DNA from: an uncultured Collinsella sp.
GTDB lineage: Bacteria > Actinomycetota > Coriobacteriia > Coriobacteriales > Coriobacteriaceae
Assembly (NCBI GenBank): GCA_902496775.1
Contig: CABVCF010000001.1
Coordinates: 1 to 50,601 of the forward strand
Reading direction: 5' to 3'
DNA length: 50,601 nt
The notes under the pieces were generated by a model. It saw only the letters and a program-made list of their open reading frames with translations, did no database searches and was not told where the DNA came from. A program made the position numbers and the translations under genes. This document shows, in pieces, positions 41,173-49,795 of the stretch (position 1 is its first letter; each line of letters begins with the position of its first letter).

Positions 41173-41206
41173 GCAGGCTGTGGGTTTTACTCACAGCCTG
41201 CTTTTT
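41173..41206 (+). terminator. Terminator after tsf
   Basis: A perfect 10-bp stem (GCAGGCTGTG with CACAGCCTGC) with a nine-base loop is followed by TTTTT. Confidence 0.85.
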
Positions 41207-41265
41207 CATGGCTCTTATCAGAGCCTTTGATATCATATTGAGAGTCTAATTAAAGGAGGATCGCT

Positions 41266-41988
41266 TTGTCCGACATCCGATATAAACGCGTGCTTCTTAA
41301 GCTTTCCGGCGAAGCACTGATGGGCGACGGCCAATATGGCATCGACCCCAAGGTTACCGACCATCTTGCCAAGCAGGTCAAGGAGCTGCTCGCCGTTGGC
41401 CATGAGGTCGGCGTCGTTGTCGGCGGCGGCAATATTTTCCGCGGCATGGCCGGCGCTGCCGGTGGCATGGAGCGTGCTCAGGCCGACTACATGGGCATGC
41501 TGGCAACCGTTATGAACGCGCTCGCCCTGCAGGATGCCTTCGAGCATAACGATGTTCCCTGCCGCGTGATGAGCGCTATCCAGATGAACGAGATCTGCGA
41601 GCCCTATATTCGCCGTCGCGCCATCAACCACCTTTCCAAGGGCAACGTTGTTATCTTTGCCGCCGGTTCGGGCAATCCGTACTTTACGACCGACACCGCC
41701 GCGGCTCTTCGTGCGTGCGAGATCGGCGCCGAGATTCTGATTAAAGCCACCAAGGTTGACGGCATCTACGACAAGGATCCCGTCAAGTGCGCCGATGCCG
41801 TCCGTTTTGACAAGATTACCTATCACGAGGTTCTCGTCCGCGGTCTGCAGGTTATGGATTCCACGGCTACGGCACTGTGCCAGGATAACCGTATGCCGAT
41901 TTTGGTCCTCAACATCGATGGCGAGGACACCGTCAAGCGCGCGCTTTCGGGTGAGCCCGTCGGCACGCTCGTCTATCAGGAGGATTAA
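41266..41988 (+). CDS. pyrH: UMP kinase
   Basis: It phosphorylates UMP to UDP. The 240 residues are a typical bacterial hexameric UMP kinase: RVLLKLSGEALMG at the start, VGVVVGGGNIFRG, ADYMGMLATVMNALALQDA, FAAGSGNPYFTTDTAAALRACEIGAEILIKATKVDGIYDKDP. The start is TTG with AAAGGAGG just upstream. It opens the long unit pyrH-frr-uppS-cdsA-dxr-rseP-ispG-proS, whose genes overlap or lie within a few bases of each other. Confidence 0.97.
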   Translation: MSDIRYKRVLLKLSGEALMGDGQYGIDPKVTDHLAKQVKELLAVGHEVGVVVGGGNIFRGMAGAAGGMERAQADYMGMLATVMNALALQDAFEHNDVPCRVMSAIQMNEICEPYIRRRAINHLSKGNVVIFAAGSGNPYFTTDTAAALRACEIGAEILIKATKVDGIYDKDPVKCADAVRFDKITYHEVLVRGLQVMDSTATALCQDNRMPILVLNIDGEDTVKRALSGEPVGTLVYQED

Positions 41989-41990
41989 GC

Positions 41991-42527
41991 ATGGCAGAGA
42001 ACATCACCGCCCATATGGACAAGTCGCTCGAGTCCCTCAAGCATAACTTCTCCAAGGTCCGTACCGGCCGCGCCAATGCCAACATTCTGTCCGACATCAC
42101 CGTCGATTATTACGGTGTTCCCACGCCGGTCACGCAGGTTGCCGCCGTCAAGACCCCCGAGGCCCACATGCTGCTCATCGAGCCGTGGGACAAGGCACTC
42201 ATCAACGCTATCGTCAAGGCCATCGGCGCTTCCGATCTGGGTATCACCCCCAACTCCGATGGCACCGTCGTTCGTCTTCCGTTCCCGGCTCCCACTGAGG
42301 AGCGCCGTCGCGAGCTCGTCAAGGAGTGCCGCGAGTACGCCGAGCAGGCCAAGGTGTCTATCCGTAACATCCGTCGCGACTTCAACAACAAGCTCGAGCG
42401 CGATGAGGAGCTCACCGAGGACGATGTCCGTCGCGAGCAGGCTAAGGTCCAGAAGCACACCGATGAGTATGTCGCCAAGGTCGAGGAGCTTCTGAAGGAA
42501 AAAGAAGCCGAGGTCATGGAGATCTAA
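41991..42527 (+). CDS. frr: Ribosome recycling factor
   Basis: RRF, with EF-G, splits the post-termination ribosome. The 178 residues form the expected three-helix bundle and hinge domain: MDKSLESLKHNFSKVRTGRANANILSDITVDYYGVPTPVTQVAAV, then LPFPAPTEERRRELVKECREYAEQAKVSIRNIRRD and a long C-terminal helix. CAGGAGG precedes the ATG, which is three bases after the pyrH stop. Confidence 0.98.
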   Translation: MAENITAHMDKSLESLKHNFSKVRTGRANANILSDITVDYYGVPTPVTQVAAVKTPEAHMLLIEPWDKALINAIVKAIGASDLGITPNSDGTVVRLPFPAPTEERRRELVKECREYAEQAKVSIRNIRRDFNNKLERDEELTEDDVRREQAKVQKHTDEYVAKVEELLKEKEAEVMEI

Positions 42528-42528
42528 G

Positions 42529-43323
42529 GTGCAATACGACGAGCATAAACTGGTCGAGTACTTTGCCGACGCCCCTGCGGGCGTCGGTTTTTCCGACCTT
42601 GACCTCAATAACATTCCGCACCATATCTCGTGCATCATGGACGGCAACGGTCGTTGGGCCACGTCGCGCGGTCTTGCACGCACCGAGGGCCACAAGGCGG
42701 GTATCGTCTCCCTTCGTGAGATTATTACCGCCTGCGTGCGTCTGGGCGTCGACGTGCTTTCGGCCTATGCGTTTTCTACCGAAAACTGGAACCGCCCGCA
42801 GCATGAGGTCAACGTCTTGATGCACCTGTTTGCCAAGACGTTCATCGACGAGCTGCCGCTTCTGAAGCGCGAAAACGTGCGTGTTGTCTTTTTGGGTGAT
42901 ATTTCCGCGCTGCCCAAGAAGACCCGCGACGTTTTTGAACGCGGTCTTGCCGAGTGCGCCGATCACACCGGTATGACGCTGGCGCTTGCCGTCAACTACG
43001 GCGCGCGTGCCGAGATTACCCGCGCTGTCCGTCAGATCGCACTCGACGTTGCCGCCGGTAAGATCGATCCTGCCGCAATTGATGACGACATGGTGGCTTC
43101 CCACCTCTATACCGCCGGTCTTCCCGATCCTGAGCTTGTAATTCGCACCTCTGGTGAGCTGCGCCTTTCGAACTATCTGCTGTGGCAGGTAGCTTATTCC
43201 GAGTTCTACGTCACCGATACCTATTGGCCCGACTTTGATCGTTGGGGCCTTGTCGACGCCATTTTGGCCTATCAGGGCCGTGACCGTAGGTTTGGTGGAC
43301 TGAGCAAGACCGAGGAGGCTTAA
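42529..43323 (+). CDS. uppS: Isoprenyl transferase, undecaprenyl diphosphate synthase
   Basis: It elongates farnesyl diphosphate with isopentenyl diphosphate to the C55 carrier for cell-wall synthesis. The 264 residues show the cis-prenyltransferase regions: IMDGNGRWATSRGLARTEGHKAG with the catalytic Asp, YAFSTENWNRP, and the C-terminal DPELVIRTSGELRLSNYLLWQVAYSEFYVTDTYWPDF. About 30 residues precede the first conserved block. It starts at GTG directly after the frr stop. dxr and ispG, which supply its substrates, are in the same unit. Confidence 0.95.
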   Translation: MQYDEHKLVEYFADAPAGVGFSDLDLNNIPHHISCIMDGNGRWATSRGLARTEGHKAGIVSLREIITACVRLGVDVLSAYAFSTENWNRPQHEVNVLMHLFAKTFIDELPLLKRENVRVVFLGDISALPKKTRDVFERGLAECADHTGMTLALAVNYGARAEITRAVRQIALDVAAGKIDPAAIDDDMVASHLYTAGLPDPELVIRTSGELRLSNYLLWQVAYSEFYVTDTYWPDFDRWGLVDAILAYQGRDRRFGGLSKTEEA

Positions 43324-43325
43324 TC

Positions 43326-44225
43326 GTGTCCGATCGTCCCAAGGCATCTGCTCCCAAGACGCCTGCGCGCAAAGCTACCGCTGCGGGAGCGCCTGCAACG
43401 AAGAGCGGCACCGGTTCGTGGCTGGCGGGCTTTATTACCCGTGCCGCCGCTGGTATCGTCTACGCCGTTGTCTTTATCCTGTGCCTGGTTTTGGGTATCG
43501 TGCCCACGGCCATCTTTGTTTCCGTCATGAGCGGTCTGTGCTGCTATGAGTTTTTCCGTATGACAAGGCTCGATGGCAAGATGGCTAACGAGCGCATGGG
43601 TATCGCTGCCGCCGTACTCTTTCCGCTGTCGGCGCTGGGCGATTCGATGTTGCTGAATGCCCTGCTTTTTGCCCTGATGCTCGCTGTGGGCATTTGGTAT
43701 GTTTGGTCGCCGCGTACCCGCATCTCTGATGTGGCCGTGACGCTCATGGGTCCCATCTACACTGGCTTTATGCTGTCGGCTATCGTGCTGCTGCGCGATG
43801 CCGTGCCCGGTTTTGCCGGCGCCCTGCTTTCGGTGGGCGTTTGCGCGTCCCTTTGGGTCTCCGATTCGATTGCCTACATCGTGGGTAGCCGTATCGGCAA
43901 GCACAAGATGGTTCCCAAGATCTCTCCCAAAAAGAGCTGGGAGGGGTTTGTCGGCGGCATCCTGGGCTCGGTTTTGATTTGGCTCATCCTGTGGGCGACG
44001 CACTTCTACAAGCTCAGCCTGCCCTATGCGCTGCTGTGCGGCGTGGTCGTGTCCGTCCTGGGCGTTATCGGAGACCTCATCGAGTCGCGCATCAAGCGCG
44101 GTGTGGGCGTTAAGGATTCCGGTAACCTTATCCCGGGCCACGGCGGCATGCTCGATCGTAGCGATTCGCTTATCATTGGCTGCATTACCGCGCAGCTGCT
44201 TTTGATGATCGGAGGCGTGCTGTAA
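43326..44225 (+). CDS. cdsA: Phosphatidate cytidylyltransferase
   Basis: A polytopic membrane enzyme making CDP-diacylglycerol from phosphatidic acid and CTP. The 299 residues begin with a basic Ala/Pro/Thr-rich cytoplasmic segment of about 35 residues, then about seven membrane helices. The C-terminal family signature is complete: GDLIESRIKRGVGVKDSGNLIPGHGGMLDRSDS, preceded by KISPKKSWEGFVGG. The start is GTG, and its TAA overlaps the dxr ATG (TAATG). Confidence 0.96.
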   Translation: MSDRPKASAPKTPARKATAAGAPATKSGTGSWLAGFITRAAAGIVYAVVFILCLVLGIVPTAIFVSVMSGLCCYEFFRMTRLDGKMANERMGIAAAVLFPLSALGDSMLLNALLFALMLAVGIWYVWSPRTRISDVAVTLMGPIYTGFMLSAIVLLRDAVPGFAGALLSVGVCASLWVSDSIAYIVGSRIGKHKMVPKISPKKSWEGFVGGILGSVLIWLILWATHFYKLSLPYALLCGVVVSVLGVIGDLIESRIKRGVGVKDSGNLIPGHGGMLDRSDSLIIGCITAQLLLMIGGVL

Positions 44226-45412
44226 TGTCCTTCCAGACGACGTATGGCCCCGATGGACGTCTCCGTGTTGCCATCCTGGGTTGTACGGGCTCTATCGGCA
44301 CCCAGGCGCTCGATGTGTGCCGCCAGCATGCCGATCGCCTGCAGGTGACGGCGCTGTCCGTTAACTCCAGTACCTCCGAGCTCGTTGCCGCTGTCCGCGA
44401 GTTCTCGGTTCCGGCGGTTGCCGTGGCCGATGTCGCTCATGGCGATGACGCCGTGCTGCAGGAGTTGCCCGAGGGAACGAAGCTCGGCGTTGGCGCGCAG
44501 GCGGTTTGCGAGCTCGCGCGTCGCGACGATGTCGACTGCGTGCTCGTCGCTATTGTGGGCGCCGCCGGTCTCGAGGCGAGCCATGCGGCCTTGACCTCGA
44601 ATAAGCGTCTTGCCCTTGCCAACAAGGAGTCCCTCGTCGTCGGCGGCGACTTGCTTATGCCGTTGGCGCAACCGGGCCAGCTTATTCCAGTCGACTCTGA
44701 GCACTCCGCCATCTACCAGTGCTATCTGGGGGAGAACCCACGCGAGGCTCATTGTATTTGGCTCACCTGCTCGGGCGGTCCGTTCTTTGGCCGCACCCGC
44801 GACGAGCTCGACCGCGTGACGCGTGCCGATGCCCTCGCACATCCCACGTGGGCCATGGGTGCCAAGATCACCATCGACTCCGCCACCCTCATGAACAAGG
44901 GCCTGGAGCGCATTGAGGCCATGCATCTGTTTAACTGCGACCTCGATTTCATTAACGTGGTCGTGCAGCGTCAGTCCAAGATTCACTCTATGGTCGAGTT
45001 CGCGGACGGCTCCGTGATGGCGCATCTCGGTGCTTCCGACATGCGTATTCCCATCCAGTTCGCGTTCTCGTATCCCGAGCGTTGGGATACCCCGGCGCCT
45101 CGTATCGATTTCCGCGAGCTGGGGCAGCTCACGTTTGATGCTGCCGACATGGATACCTTCCGCTGTCTGGCACTGGCCGAACGTGCCGGCAAGACGGGTG
45201 GCACCATGCCGTGCGTGCTCAATGCCGCCAACGAGGTCGCCGTCGATGCCTTCCTGCACGATGGCTGCAGCTTTACCGATATCGATCGCATTGTGGAATC
45301 CTGCATGGATTCCCACGATATGCAGGCGGTCGATTCGTTTGAGCAGCTTCGCGACATCGATGCATGGGCGCGTGAAAAGGCTGCGCAGGTGCTCGCCGCA
45401 ACCCGTTCCTAA
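44225..45412 (+). CDS. dxr: 1-deoxy-D-xylulose-5-phosphate reductoisomerase
   Basis: The committed enzyme of the MEP isoprenoid pathway, making methylerythritol phosphate. The 395 residues contain the NADPH-binding ILGCTGSIGTQALDV, the LALANKESLVVGGDLLMPLA segment, the active-site VDSEHSAIYQCYLGE with metal-binding Asp and Glu, the flexible loop WAMGAKITIDSATLMNKGLERIEA, and MPCVLNAANEVAVDAFL. It is translationally coupled to cdsA, and ispG of the same pathway lies two genes downstream. Confidence 0.97.
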   Translation: MSFQTTYGPDGRLRVAILGCTGSIGTQALDVCRQHADRLQVTALSVNSSTSELVAAVREFSVPAVAVADVAHGDDAVLQELPEGTKLGVGAQAVCELARRDDVDCVLVAIVGAAGLEASHAALTSNKRLALANKESLVVGGDLLMPLAQPGQLIPVDSEHSAIYQCYLGENPREAHCIWLTCSGGPFFGRTRDELDRVTRADALAHPTWAMGAKITIDSATLMNKGLERIEAMHLFNCDLDFINVVVQRQSKIHSMVEFADGSVMAHLGASDMRIPIQFAFSYPERWDTPAPRIDFRELGQLTFDAADMDTFRCLALAERAGKTGGTMPCVLNAANEVAVDAFLHDGCSFTDIDRIVESCMDSHDMQAVDSFEQLRDIDAWAREKAAQVLAATRS

Positions 45413-45437
45413 CCCATAAGGATTGCTTTTTCGTTTT

Positions 45438-46799
45438 ATGGATACTGTTCTGAGCGTTCTCTCATCGGTCTTTTGGGGCCTGCTGATGCTTTCCGTCCTT
45501 GTGTTTTTGCACGAGGGCGGCCACTTTTTGGCGGCGCGTGCCTGCGGCGTCCGTGTGACCGAGTTCTTTTTGGGCCTACCGTGTCGCTTTGACATCCATT
45601 ACACGTCACGTCGCATTGGAACCAAGTTTGGCGTGACCCCGCTGCTGCTGGGTGGCTACGCTGCCATCTGCGGTATGGATCCGACCGACGTCTCGTGCGC
45701 CGATCGCGTGCTCGCGGCTATCTATCGTCATGGTCGCGTGACCGTGGCCGACCTTGCCGCCGAGCTCGAGCTATCCGAGGATGATGTGCTCGAGGCATGC
45801 GCCTTGCTCTTGGGTTGGGGCTCTATCGCGCCTTGGTATGAGGAGGGGGAGAAGCCCTCGCCGAGCTACTATCCCACCAAGTATCAGACGCTGCCGCGAG
45901 ACGCGGCGGGTTACACCACCTTTGACGGTCGCCGTTTCGATCGCGAACATTCAACTGCCGAGGGCGATGTGTGGGAGCTGCCGTGCGGCGAGGCCGAGTT
46001 CCTTGCGCAAGAGCGTTCGCATACCTATCTGGGCCAGGGTTTTCTCAAGCGCGCCTTTATGCTGCTCGCGGGCATTCTCGTCAATATCCTGACGGGCTTT
46101 TTGCTGCTTATGAGCATCTACTCTATTGCGGGTGTCACCGTGCCGATGGATACCAACGTGATCGGTCAGGTTGACGAGGGGTCTATTGCCGCCAAGGCGG
46201 GTATCGAGGGCGGCGACGCGATCCTTTCGGTTGACGGAGTATCGTGCTCTACCTGGATGGACGTTTACGATGCCATCGGCAAGGCTGCCGGTAAGGACGA
46301 TATCGCCATTGAGTATGAGCGTGACGGCAAGCAGCATTCGACCGCGGTTGCGCTCAAAGAGGACGAGCGCCTAGGTGTGTATGCCTCTACGCAGGTGGTC
46401 CGTTTAGACCCCATCACGTCGGCTCGACTTTCGTTCTCCTATGTCGTGCAGACAGCGGAGGGCGTGATGCGCCTGCTCCAGCCGCAGCATACGATGGAGA
46501 TTCTCGGTCAGTCTTCTTCGATCGTGGGCATTAGCGTTATGTCCTCACAGGCTGCTGCTGCCGGCCCTGCCACGTTCCTTTCGTTTGCCGCCCTCATTTC
46601 GTTCTCGCTTGGCTTTATGAACCTGCTGCCCATCCCACCACTCGATGGCGGCAAGCTGGTCATCGAGATCATTCAAAAGATTGCTGGCCGCGAGCTTCCG
46701 CTCAAGGTCCAGACGATTGTGAGCTATGTGGGCATCGCGCTCTTTGCGCTGCTGTTTGTCTATATGCTTCGTTCCGACATCCTTCGATTTGTTCTGTAG
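45438..46799 (+). CDS. rseP: RseP-type site-2 metalloprotease with a large insertion
   Basis: A membrane-embedded zinc protease of family M50, which cuts membrane-bound substrates such as anti-sigma factors. HEGGH (His25, Glu26, His29) lies in the first membrane helix and FMNLLPIPPLDGGK with Asp403 in a late one. A PDZ domain (about 225-300, VDEGSIAAKAGIEGGDAILSVDGV) lies between them. Unusually, residues about 78-195 form an extra cytoplasmic stretch. It contains a winged-helix-like segment (ADRVLAAIYRHGRVTVADLAAELELSEDDVLEACALLLGWGSI) and an acidic, aromatic region. The start is uncertain: ATG 45438 is 15 bases from AAGGA, while an in-frame TTG at 45423 directly abuts it. Confidence 0.9.
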   Translation: MDTVLSVLSSVFWGLLMLSVLVFLHEGGHFLAARACGVRVTEFFLGLPCRFDIHYTSRRIGTKFGVTPLLLGGYAAICGMDPTDVSCADRVLAAIYRHGRVTVADLAAELELSEDDVLEACALLLGWGSIAPWYEEGEKPSPSYYPTKYQTLPRDAAGYTTFDGRRFDREHSTAEGDVWELPCGEAEFLAQERSHTYLGQGFLKRAFMLLAGILVNILTGFLLLMSIYSIAGVTVPMDTNVIGQVDEGSIAAKAGIEGGDAILSVDGVSCSTWMDVYDAIGKAAGKDDIAIEYERDGKQHSTAVALKEDERLGVYASTQVVRLDPITSARLSFSYVVQTAEGVMRLLQPQHTMEILGQSSSIVGISVMSSQAAAAGPATFLSFAALISFSLGFMNLLPIPPLDGGKLVIEIIQKIAGRELPLKVQTIVSYVGIALFALLFVYMLRSDILRFVL

Positions 46800-46812
46800 G
46801 GGAGTGTTTGGA

Positions 46813-47895
46813 TTGTCTTTATCCCATCCTTTGCCTCGCGAGTTGACGCGCCCCGTGCATGTGGGCGGTGTGCAGATCGGTGGCGGTGCGCCGGTGGTGG
46901 TCCAATCCATGACCTGCACCGATACCGCTGATGCCCAGGCAACGCTTGCGCAAGTGTGCGCGTTGGCGCAAGCTGGCTGCGATATCGTGCGTGTGAGTGT
47001 GCCCACTGAGGCCGCGCTTGAGGGTTTCCGCACCATCTGTGCCGAGTCTCCGGTGCCAATCGTTGCCGATATCCACTTTAACCACAAGCTGGCCATTGGC
47101 GCTGTGGAGGCCGGTGCCGCCAAGCTGCGCATCAATCCCGGCAATATCGGCGATTGGGCCAAGGTCGATGCCGTCATCGACGCCGCCGGCGCTGCGGGCT
47201 GTGCGATTCGCATCGGTGTCAACGCCGGCTCACTCGAGCAGGATATCGCTGAGCGCGACGAGCTTACGCAGCCCGAGAAGCTCGTGATGTCGAGCGAGCG
47301 TTTCGTCAAGCACTTTGAGGACCGCGGCTTTACGAACATTGTGCTTTCGGCCAAGGCCCATAGCGTGCAAACGACGCTTGATACCTATCGAGCCCTGTCG
47401 CGTGAGATTCCCCACGTTCCGCTTCACCTGGGCGTGACGGAGGCGGGGACCAAGCTCCAGGGCACCATCAAGAGCTCTGTAGGCTTGGGTATCTTGCTTT
47501 CCGAAGGCATTGGCGACACCATGCGTGTGTCGCTCACAGCCGATCCGGTTGAGGAGCCGCCGGTTGCCTGGGGTATTCTGCAGTCGTTGGGCCTGCGTCG
47601 CCGTGGCCCCGAGATTGTCTCGTGCCCCACATGTGCTCGCTGTCAGGTCAATCTCATTCCCATCGCCGAGGAGGTCACCGAACGGCTTAAGAACTATTCC
47701 GCGCCGCTTTCGATCGCCGTCATGGGATGTGCCGTTAATGGCCCCGGCGAGGCTTCTGATGCCGATCTGGGCGTTGCTTGCGGACGTGGTCAGGCCTTGC
47801 TCTTTTCGCATGGCCAGATCATTGGTAAAGTAGCTGAGGACCAAATTGTCGACGCGCTTATGGCCGAGGTCGACAAGCTTATTGAGGAGAAATAA
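46813..47895 (+). CDS. ispG: 4-hydroxy-3-methylbut-2-enyl-diphosphate synthase IspG
   Basis: An iron-sulphur enzyme of the MEP pathway. The 360 residues have the N-terminal barrel (VQIGGGAPVVVQSMTCTDT, CDIVRVSVPTEAALEGF, PIVADIHFNHKLA, AAKLRINPGNIG) and the C-terminal cluster domain with SCPTCARCQVN and MGCAVNGPGEASDADLGVACG, whose Cys and Glu residues hold the [4Fe-4S] cluster. The TTG start has GGGGAG eight bases upstream; the frame continues upstream over rseP without a plausible start. proS begins right after its stop codon. Confidence 0.96.
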   Translation: MSLSHPLPRELTRPVHVGGVQIGGGAPVVVQSMTCTDTADAQATLAQVCALAQAGCDIVRVSVPTEAALEGFRTICAESPVPIVADIHFNHKLAIGAVEAGAAKLRINPGNIGDWAKVDAVIDAAGAAGCAIRIGVNAGSLEQDIAERDELTQPEKLVMSSERFVKHFEDRGFTNIVLSAKAHSVQTTLDTYRALSREIPHVPLHLGVTEAGTKLQGTIKSSVGLGILLSEGIGDTMRVSLTADPVEEPPVAWGILQSLGLRRRGPEIVSCPTCARCQVNLIPIAEEVTERLKNYSAPLSIAVMGCAVNGPGEASDADLGVACGRGQALLFSHGQIIGKVAEDQIVDALMAEVDKLIEEK

Positions 47896-49617
47896 ATGAC
47901 CCGAGCAATGTATATGTCTAAGCTTTATGCGCCGACGCTTAAAGAGGATCCGGCGGACGCTGAGCTCGCCAGCCACCGTCTGCTGCTCCGTGCCGGCATG
48001 ATCCGCAAGGAGGCCGCCGGTCTATATTCCTACCTGCCGCTTGCTTGGCGCTCGATTCGCAAGATCGAGAACATCGTGCGCGACGAGATGGACGCTGCCG
48101 GCGCCCAGGAGCTTATGATGCCTATTATGGTCGATGCCGAGTTGTGGCGTGAGTCCGGCCGCATCGACGCCTATGGCAAGGAGCTTGTGCGCTTTGACGA
48201 CCGTCATGGTCGCGAGTTCGTCCTGGGCCCCACGCACGAGGAGACCGTCACGGCCCTGGTGCGCAATGAGCTGCGCTCCTACAAGCAGCTACCCGTTAAC
48301 CTCTACCACATCCAGGATAAGTTCCGCGACGAGTTCCGCCCCCGCTTTGGCCTGATGCGCGGTCGCGAGTTCATCATGAAGGACGCCTACAGCTTCTCCG
48401 CCACGCAGGAGAGCCTGCAGGAGGAGTATGACAAGATGAAGCAGGCCTACGCTAACATCTGCGAGCGCTGCTATATCAAGGCCCTGCCCGTTGTTGCCGA
48501 CTCCGGTGAGATCGGTGGCGATACCTCCGTCGAGTACATGGCTTTGGCCGACGCCGGCGAGGCTTCGCTCGTCTACTGCGACGATTGCGGCTTTGCTGCC
48601 GATGACGAGGCGGCAAGCACCAAGGTCGTCGTGACCGAGGGTCCTGGTGACGGTACGCTCACCAAGGTTGAGACTCCGGGCATGGGCACCATTGAGGCTG
48701 TTGCTAAGTTCTTTGGGTTCCCCGAGAACGGCACGCGCAAGTCGCTGGCACTCATCGACGCCGAGGGCAAGCCGGTCGTGGCCATTGTTCCGGGCGATCA
48801 CGAGCTCAACGATTGCAAGGCCGAGCACGTCTTTGGCAAGGGCTATCGCATGATGACCGACGAGGAGCTTCAGGCGAATGGTCTGCACAAGGGCTTTATC
48901 GGACCGGTTAACCTGCCCGATGGCATTCGTCTGGTGTGCGACGAGAGCCTGCGCGATTCCAAGCAGTGGGCCTGCGGTGCCAACGAGGTCGATTATCACT
49001 TTACCGGTGCCTGCCCCGAGCGCGACTTTACCGTCGATGAGTGGGCCGATCTGGTCACCGTTGTCGCCGGCGACCCCTGCCCGCACTGCGGCAAGCCGCT
49101 CTCCGCTGCCCGCGGCATCGAGGTCTCTCAGGTCTTCCAGCTTGGCACCAAGTATTCCGAGGCCATGGGTGCCACCTTTATGGACGAGGACGGCAAGGAG
49201 AAGCCGCTCATCATGGGCTGCTACGGCGTTGGTGTGTCCCGCTCGCTCGCTGCCGTCGTGGAGCAGCACAACGACGAGCACGGTATCGTCTGGCCGGTCT
49301 CCGTTGCCCCGTACGAGGTCGCGGTGATTCCGCTCGATCCCAAGAAGGAGGAGTGCGCTACCGTCTGCGAGCAGATCGTTGATGGCCTGTGCGCCGAGGG
49401 TATCGAGGTTGTCGTCGACGACCGCGACGAGCGTCCCGGCTTTAAGTTTGCCGATAACGACCTTATGGGTTTCCCGTATCAGGTCGTTCTGGGTAAGCGT
49501 GGCCTCAAGAATGGTACTGTGGAGCTCAAGGACCGTGCTACGGGCGAGCGCGAGGATGTGGCGATCGACGAGGTCGTCGCCAAGGTCGCCGAGCTTGTGA
49601 AGGCAGCGCGCCGTTAA
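47896..49617 (+). CDS. proS: Proline-tRNA ligase, bacterial type
   Basis: It charges tRNA-Pro. The 573 residues are the long bacterial form. Class II motif 1 lies in RKEAAGLYSYLPLAWRSIRKIENIVRDEMDAAGAQELMMPIM, motif 2 in FRDEFRPRFGLMRGREFIMKDAYSF, and motif 3 in MGCYGVGVSRSLAAVVEQ. An editing insertion sits between motifs 2 and 3 (about 225-400), with GTRKSLALID and VPGDHELNDCKAEHV. A C-terminal anticodon-binding domain ends the protein. GAGGAGA lies before the ATG. It closes the pyrH-to-proS unit. Confidence 0.97.
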   Translation: MTRAMYMSKLYAPTLKEDPADAELASHRLLLRAGMIRKEAAGLYSYLPLAWRSIRKIENIVRDEMDAAGAQELMMPIMVDAELWRESGRIDAYGKELVRFDDRHGREFVLGPTHEETVTALVRNELRSYKQLPVNLYHIQDKFRDEFRPRFGLMRGREFIMKDAYSFSATQESLQEEYDKMKQAYANICERCYIKALPVVADSGEIGGDTSVEYMALADAGEASLVYCDDCGFAADDEAASTKVVVTEGPGDGTLTKVETPGMGTIEAVAKFFGFPENGTRKSLALIDAEGKPVVAIVPGDHELNDCKAEHVFGKGYRMMTDEELQANGLHKGFIGPVNLPDGIRLVCDESLRDSKQWACGANEVDYHFTGACPERDFTVDEWADLVTVVAGDPCPHCGKPLSAARGIEVSQVFQLGTKYSEAMGATFMDEDGKEKPLIMGCYGVGVSRSLAAVVEQHNDEHGIVWPVSVAPYEVAVIPLDPKKEECATVCEQIVDGLCAEGIEVVVDDRDERPGFKFADNDLMGFPYQVVLGKRGLKNGTVELKDRATGEREDVAIDEVVAKVAELVKAARR

Positions 49618-49647
49618 TCGACGATTTCGCTTGTAGTTCGATATACG

Positions 49648-49697
49648 GGACGGCCCCGCATTTCTCCTGATCGGGGAGATGCGGGGCCGTCCTTTTA
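49648..49697 (+). terminator. Terminator after proS
   Basis: A very long stem (49648 onward GGACGGCCCCGCAT, extended by TCTCC, pairing with GGGGA and ATGCGGGGCCGTCC) is followed by TTTTAT. Confidence 0.85.
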
Positions 49698-49721
49698 TCT
49701 TGTGGCATCCTCGATATCTAA

Positions 49722-49763
49722 AAGGAAAACCCCACAGCCCATGCGAGCTGCGGGGTTTTCCTT
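49722..49763. terminator. Bidirectional terminator between proS and the phosphotransferase gene
   Basis: AAGGAAAACCCC (49722-49733) pairs with GGGGTTTTCCTT (49752-49763), with inner CAGC/GCTG pairing. A/T runs flank both sides, so it can terminate the convergent minus-strand gene as well as any read-through from proS. Confidence 0.8.
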
Positions 49764-49795
49764 GTGCCTCCGATGCGAAATAAATCGCTCAGATA

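Noticed and set aside
41207..41265. Promoter for the pyrH operon at TATCAT (41231-41236)
   Set aside because: No acceptable -35 box lies 16-18 bases upstream. The terminator after tsf implies that a promoter exists, but it could not be placed with confidence.
44024..45595. A 523-codon minus-strand open frame over cdsA and dxr
   Set aside because: The plus-strand genes carry complete catalytic motifs; the minus-strand translation resembles nothing and crosses gene boundaries.
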